Assembly (NCBI GenBank): GCA_904502105.1
Contig: CAJGDF010000011.1
Location: 1-15,399 of the forward strand
Length of the DNA: 15,399 nt
Source: an uncultured Clostridia bacterium
GTDB lineage: Bacteria > Bacillota > Clostridia > Oscillospirales > UBA644
Direction: 5' to 3'
A program made the translations under genes and the position numbers. Shown piece by piece: positions 13,725 through 15,399 of the stretch. The stretch's first letter is position 1. Each line of letters begins with the position of its first letter. The notes below the pieces were generated by a model that had not been told where the DNA came from, ran no database searches, and was given only the letters and a program-made list of their open reading frames with translations.

Positions 13725-13758
13725 AAATTCTCCTCTCATATCGAGAGGAGAATTTTTT
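13725..13758 (+). terminator. Intrinsic terminator of the GH3 gene
   Basis: A perfect 13-bp stem, AAATTCTCCTCTC/GAGAGGAGAATTT (13725-13737 with 13743-13755), has a 5-nt loop and a T6 run at 13753-13758. It reaches into the stop codon of the converging ECF S-component gene (13757) and may serve both strands. Confidence 0.9.
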
Positions 13759-14443
13759 ATACCCCATATTTCAACTTTACTCTTTCTAATTTCTCGCCGA
13801 ACGGTTTAGCCAAAAGCGCAAAGAAAATAAGATTTGAAATTGAATAGATCGCGGTATGCGGAATTGCGGTTACGAGAGCCGCAATATAAATTTCCGAGGT
13901 CAAAGCATCACTGTACCATGTTACGGACCAAAGATCCATAACAAACGAATACATTATCCCTGCCAAAACACCGTAGACTATCAGTAAAATACGACTTTTC
14001 TTTATGTATTTTGACAGCAGCCCGCCGATAAGTCCGATCATGCCCCATGCAAACATCTGGAACGGTGTCCACGGTCCGTGACCGAACCAAAAATTTGAAA
14101 CGAGTGCAGACATGGCTCCCACTAAAAAACCTGCTTCTCCGCCTATGTAAACGGCTGTTATAACCGTCAGTGCAGTTATCGGTTTAAATATAGGAATAAA
14201 TCTGCCAACTACCGAAAGCGCTGTCATAACCGCGACGATGACAAGACGCCTCGTTCCCGTTTTTTTCTTTTCAAATCCGCTTATAAAAAGCACAAGTGAA
14301 AGAACGCTTATGACAATACTGATCGCGGTATAGCTTTTTTCTTTGAATACCAAAACTCCGACCGCAAGTATTGCAGGAACAAGCAAAAATGGAATTATTA
14401 TTTTAAGAATATTTCTCAGGGCGGCATTTTTTATGGTGATCAT
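13757..14443 (-). CDS. ECF transporter substrate-binding (S) component
   Basis: A 228-aa membrane protein. Residues 1-60 give two extra hydrophobic helices; residues 65-225 form the six-helix S-component core. The sequence GGEAGFLVGAMSALVSNFWF followed by GHGPWTPFQMFAWG (121-134) is the hallmark of a large clostridial S-component group encoded next to a fused dual ATPase. The S component binds a vitamin or similar cofactor and docks onto the EcfT/EcfA module, which drives import by ATP hydrolysis. I recall cobalamin-type transporters (CbrT-like) in this group, but the substrate cannot be proven from sequence alone. Its ATG overlaps the stop of the ATPase gene (ATGA), so the two are translationally coupled. 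EcfT is not in the window and is expected beyond the right edge. Confidence 0.85.
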   Translation of the reverse strand: MITIKNAALRNILKIIIPFLLVPAILAVGVLVFKEKSYTAISIVISVLSLVLFISGFEKKKTGTRRLVIVAVMTALSVVGRFIPIFKPITALTVITAVYIGGEAGFLVGAMSALVSNFWFGHGPWTPFQMFAWGMIGLIGGLLSKYIKKSRILLIVYGVLAGIMYSFVMDLWSVTWYSDALTSEIYIAALVTAIPHTAIYSISNLIFFALLAKPFGEKLERVKLKYGV

Positions 14444-15399
14444 CTTTTTGCCGCTCCGTTTTTTTTCATTATCTCAACAGCATCCGAAACGGTCGTAACT
14501 CCGTCGTAAAATCCTCTGGTCATCTTGTTTGCGGCAGTTGTATAGAAGCTGTTGCCCGAGAAAAATTCCTCCGGAGAGGAGCATGATGTGATCTCTCCTC
14601 TGAAAAACATTGCGCATCTGTCCGCACAGTCTGCCGCAAATTCAACGTCATGTGTTACACAAACGATAGTCATGCCTTGCTCTTTGAGCTTCTTTAAAAC
14701 ATCTGTTATTGCTTTTTTTGCATATGCATCAAGGCCTTTTGTCGGCTCGTCAAGCAAAAGTATCCTTGGCTTCGTTGAAAGAACCTTTGCAAGCGCCAAA
14801 AGCTGCTGCTGTCCGCCTGAAATATCGTAAGGATGTCTATCGTTAAGCTCTGAAAGATCATAGGGGAGGTCTGAACTGTCAATATTAACTTCCGCAAGCT
14901 CTTCCCTGACGGTGTTTTTCAAAAATACTGTTTGAACATCCTGCGGCAAGAGAGATATGCAGTTTTTATAAAGATCTCCGTTTTTGTAATCCTTGATCTT
15001 TTTGCCAAATACCTTTATAACGCCTGAATATGGCTTATTTATGCCTGCCGCAGCCGAAAGACTTGTTGATTTGCCTGATCCGTTGCCGCCTAAAATACAG
15101 AAGATCTCGTTGTCAAACACCTTGAAATCAAGACCTCTGATAATATCCGGAAGATCACGTCCGTATCTGAAATATACATCCGAAAATTCAAGCACAGGGG
15201 TCTTTTTATCTTCATTCTTCGGCTTCTTTTCAACAGTTTTTATGTCGTTTAAAAAATTTGATTCGATAAAATCTCTGCCTTCTCTTACTGTAAGAGGGCA
15301 GGGGACGGAAAGATTGAAATTATTATAGATCCTTACCGCCGCAGGCATTCCCTCTATGAGTGTTTTGTTTTCATACAGTGCCTCAACGGTCGATCTTGT
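14440..15399 (-). CDS. ECF transporter ATPase, dual-domain type (5' part beyond window)
   Basis: The frame is open through the right edge, so only the C-terminal 319 residues are seen. After an inter-domain linker (LIEGMPAAVRIYNNFNLSVP, then PLTVREGRDF), typical of YkoD-like proteins with two ABC domains in one chain, comes a full nucleotide-binding domain: LEFSDVYFRYG, Walker A GGNGSGKST, Q-loop LPQD, signature ISGGQQQ, Walker B ILLLDEPTKGLD and the switch His in VTHDVEF. An ATG at 15348 exists inside the linker, but 17 open codons precede it and the linker continues through them, so the true start lies outside. The protein powers vitamin uptake with the S component encoded next. The stop TGA overlaps the S-component ATG by 4 nt. 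Confidence 0.88.
   Translation of the reverse strand, partial: TRSTVEALYENKTLIEGMPAAVRIYNNFNLSVPCPLTVREGRDFIESNFLNDIKTVEKKPKNEDKKTPVLEFSDVYFRYGRDLPDIIRGLDFKVFDNEIFCILGGNGSGKSTSLSAAAGINKPYSGVIKVFGKKIKDYKNGDLYKNCISLLPQDVQTVFLKNTVREELAEVNIDSSDLPYDLSELNDRHPYDISGGQQQLLALAKVLSTKPRILLLDEPTKGLDAYAKKAITDVLKKLKEQGMTIVCVTHDVEFAADCADRCAMFFRGEITSCSSPEEFFSGNSFYTTAANKMTRGFYDGVTTVSDAVEIMKKNGAAKR

Overview
The window looks like a chromosomal segment of an anaerobic, gut-type Clostridia, most likely in the Ruminococcaceae/Oscillospirales area. The pointers are moderately low GC, Gram-positive style ribosome binding sites, GTG and probably CTG/TTG starts, a Spo0A-type DNA-binding domain, a yybP-ykoY manganese riboswitch, an ECF vitamin-type transporter, and large intracellular-looking glycosidases of the GH36 and GH3 type. 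I see no insertion sequence, phage gene, CRISPR array, rRNA or tRNA.

Layout, left to right. The 3' end of a GNAT acetyltransferase gene runs in from the left edge and ends at a strong terminator hairpin. A compact set of nested helices follows (193-274), and then mntP (Mn2+ exporter) on the minus strand. Its long leader holds a consensus promoter, a yybP-ykoY aptamer, a competing hairpin and an intrinsic terminator. A MATE efflux gene is transcribed divergently. Next comes a two-gene plus-strand operon: a GH36 alpha-galactosidase-like enzyme and a corrinoid-type (MtaA/MtbA-like) methyltransferase of the URO-D superfamily. Facing it is an archaeal-type cytidylate-kinase-like protein with an extra C-terminal domain. 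A short gene with a Spo0A effector domain but no receiver domain runs tail to tail into thioredoxin.

On the minus strand a DUF4358-like lipoprotein, an MBOAT O-acyltransferase and radA form a series. The MBOAT promoter is buried in the end of the lipoprotein gene, and radA starts 11 nt after the MBOAT stop. A GH3 beta-xylosidase/beta-glucosidase with its own strong promoter and terminator follows on the plus strand. The right end is a minus-strand ECF transporter: an S component overlapped by the stop codon of a dual-ATPase gene that runs off the window.

How the genes fit together. The two glycosidases suggest breakdown of plant oligosaccharides (alpha-galactosides and xylo- or gluco-oligosaccharides). 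The corrinoid-type methyltransferase in the galactosidase operon is the least expected metabolic link; its methyl donor and corrinoid partner are not visible here. The ECF transporter could supply a vitamin, possibly a cobamide, but that is only a guess. MntP under a manganese riboswitch is a textbook metal-homeostasis unit. Seven sigma-A-type promoters could be read directly, six with a 17-nt spacer and one with 18, and four of them with an extended TGn-TATACT -10 element. The clearest unexplained items are the receiver-less Spo0A-like regulator, the kinase with an unrecognised tail, the galactosidase-methyltransferase operon, and the structured element between the first terminator and mntP.
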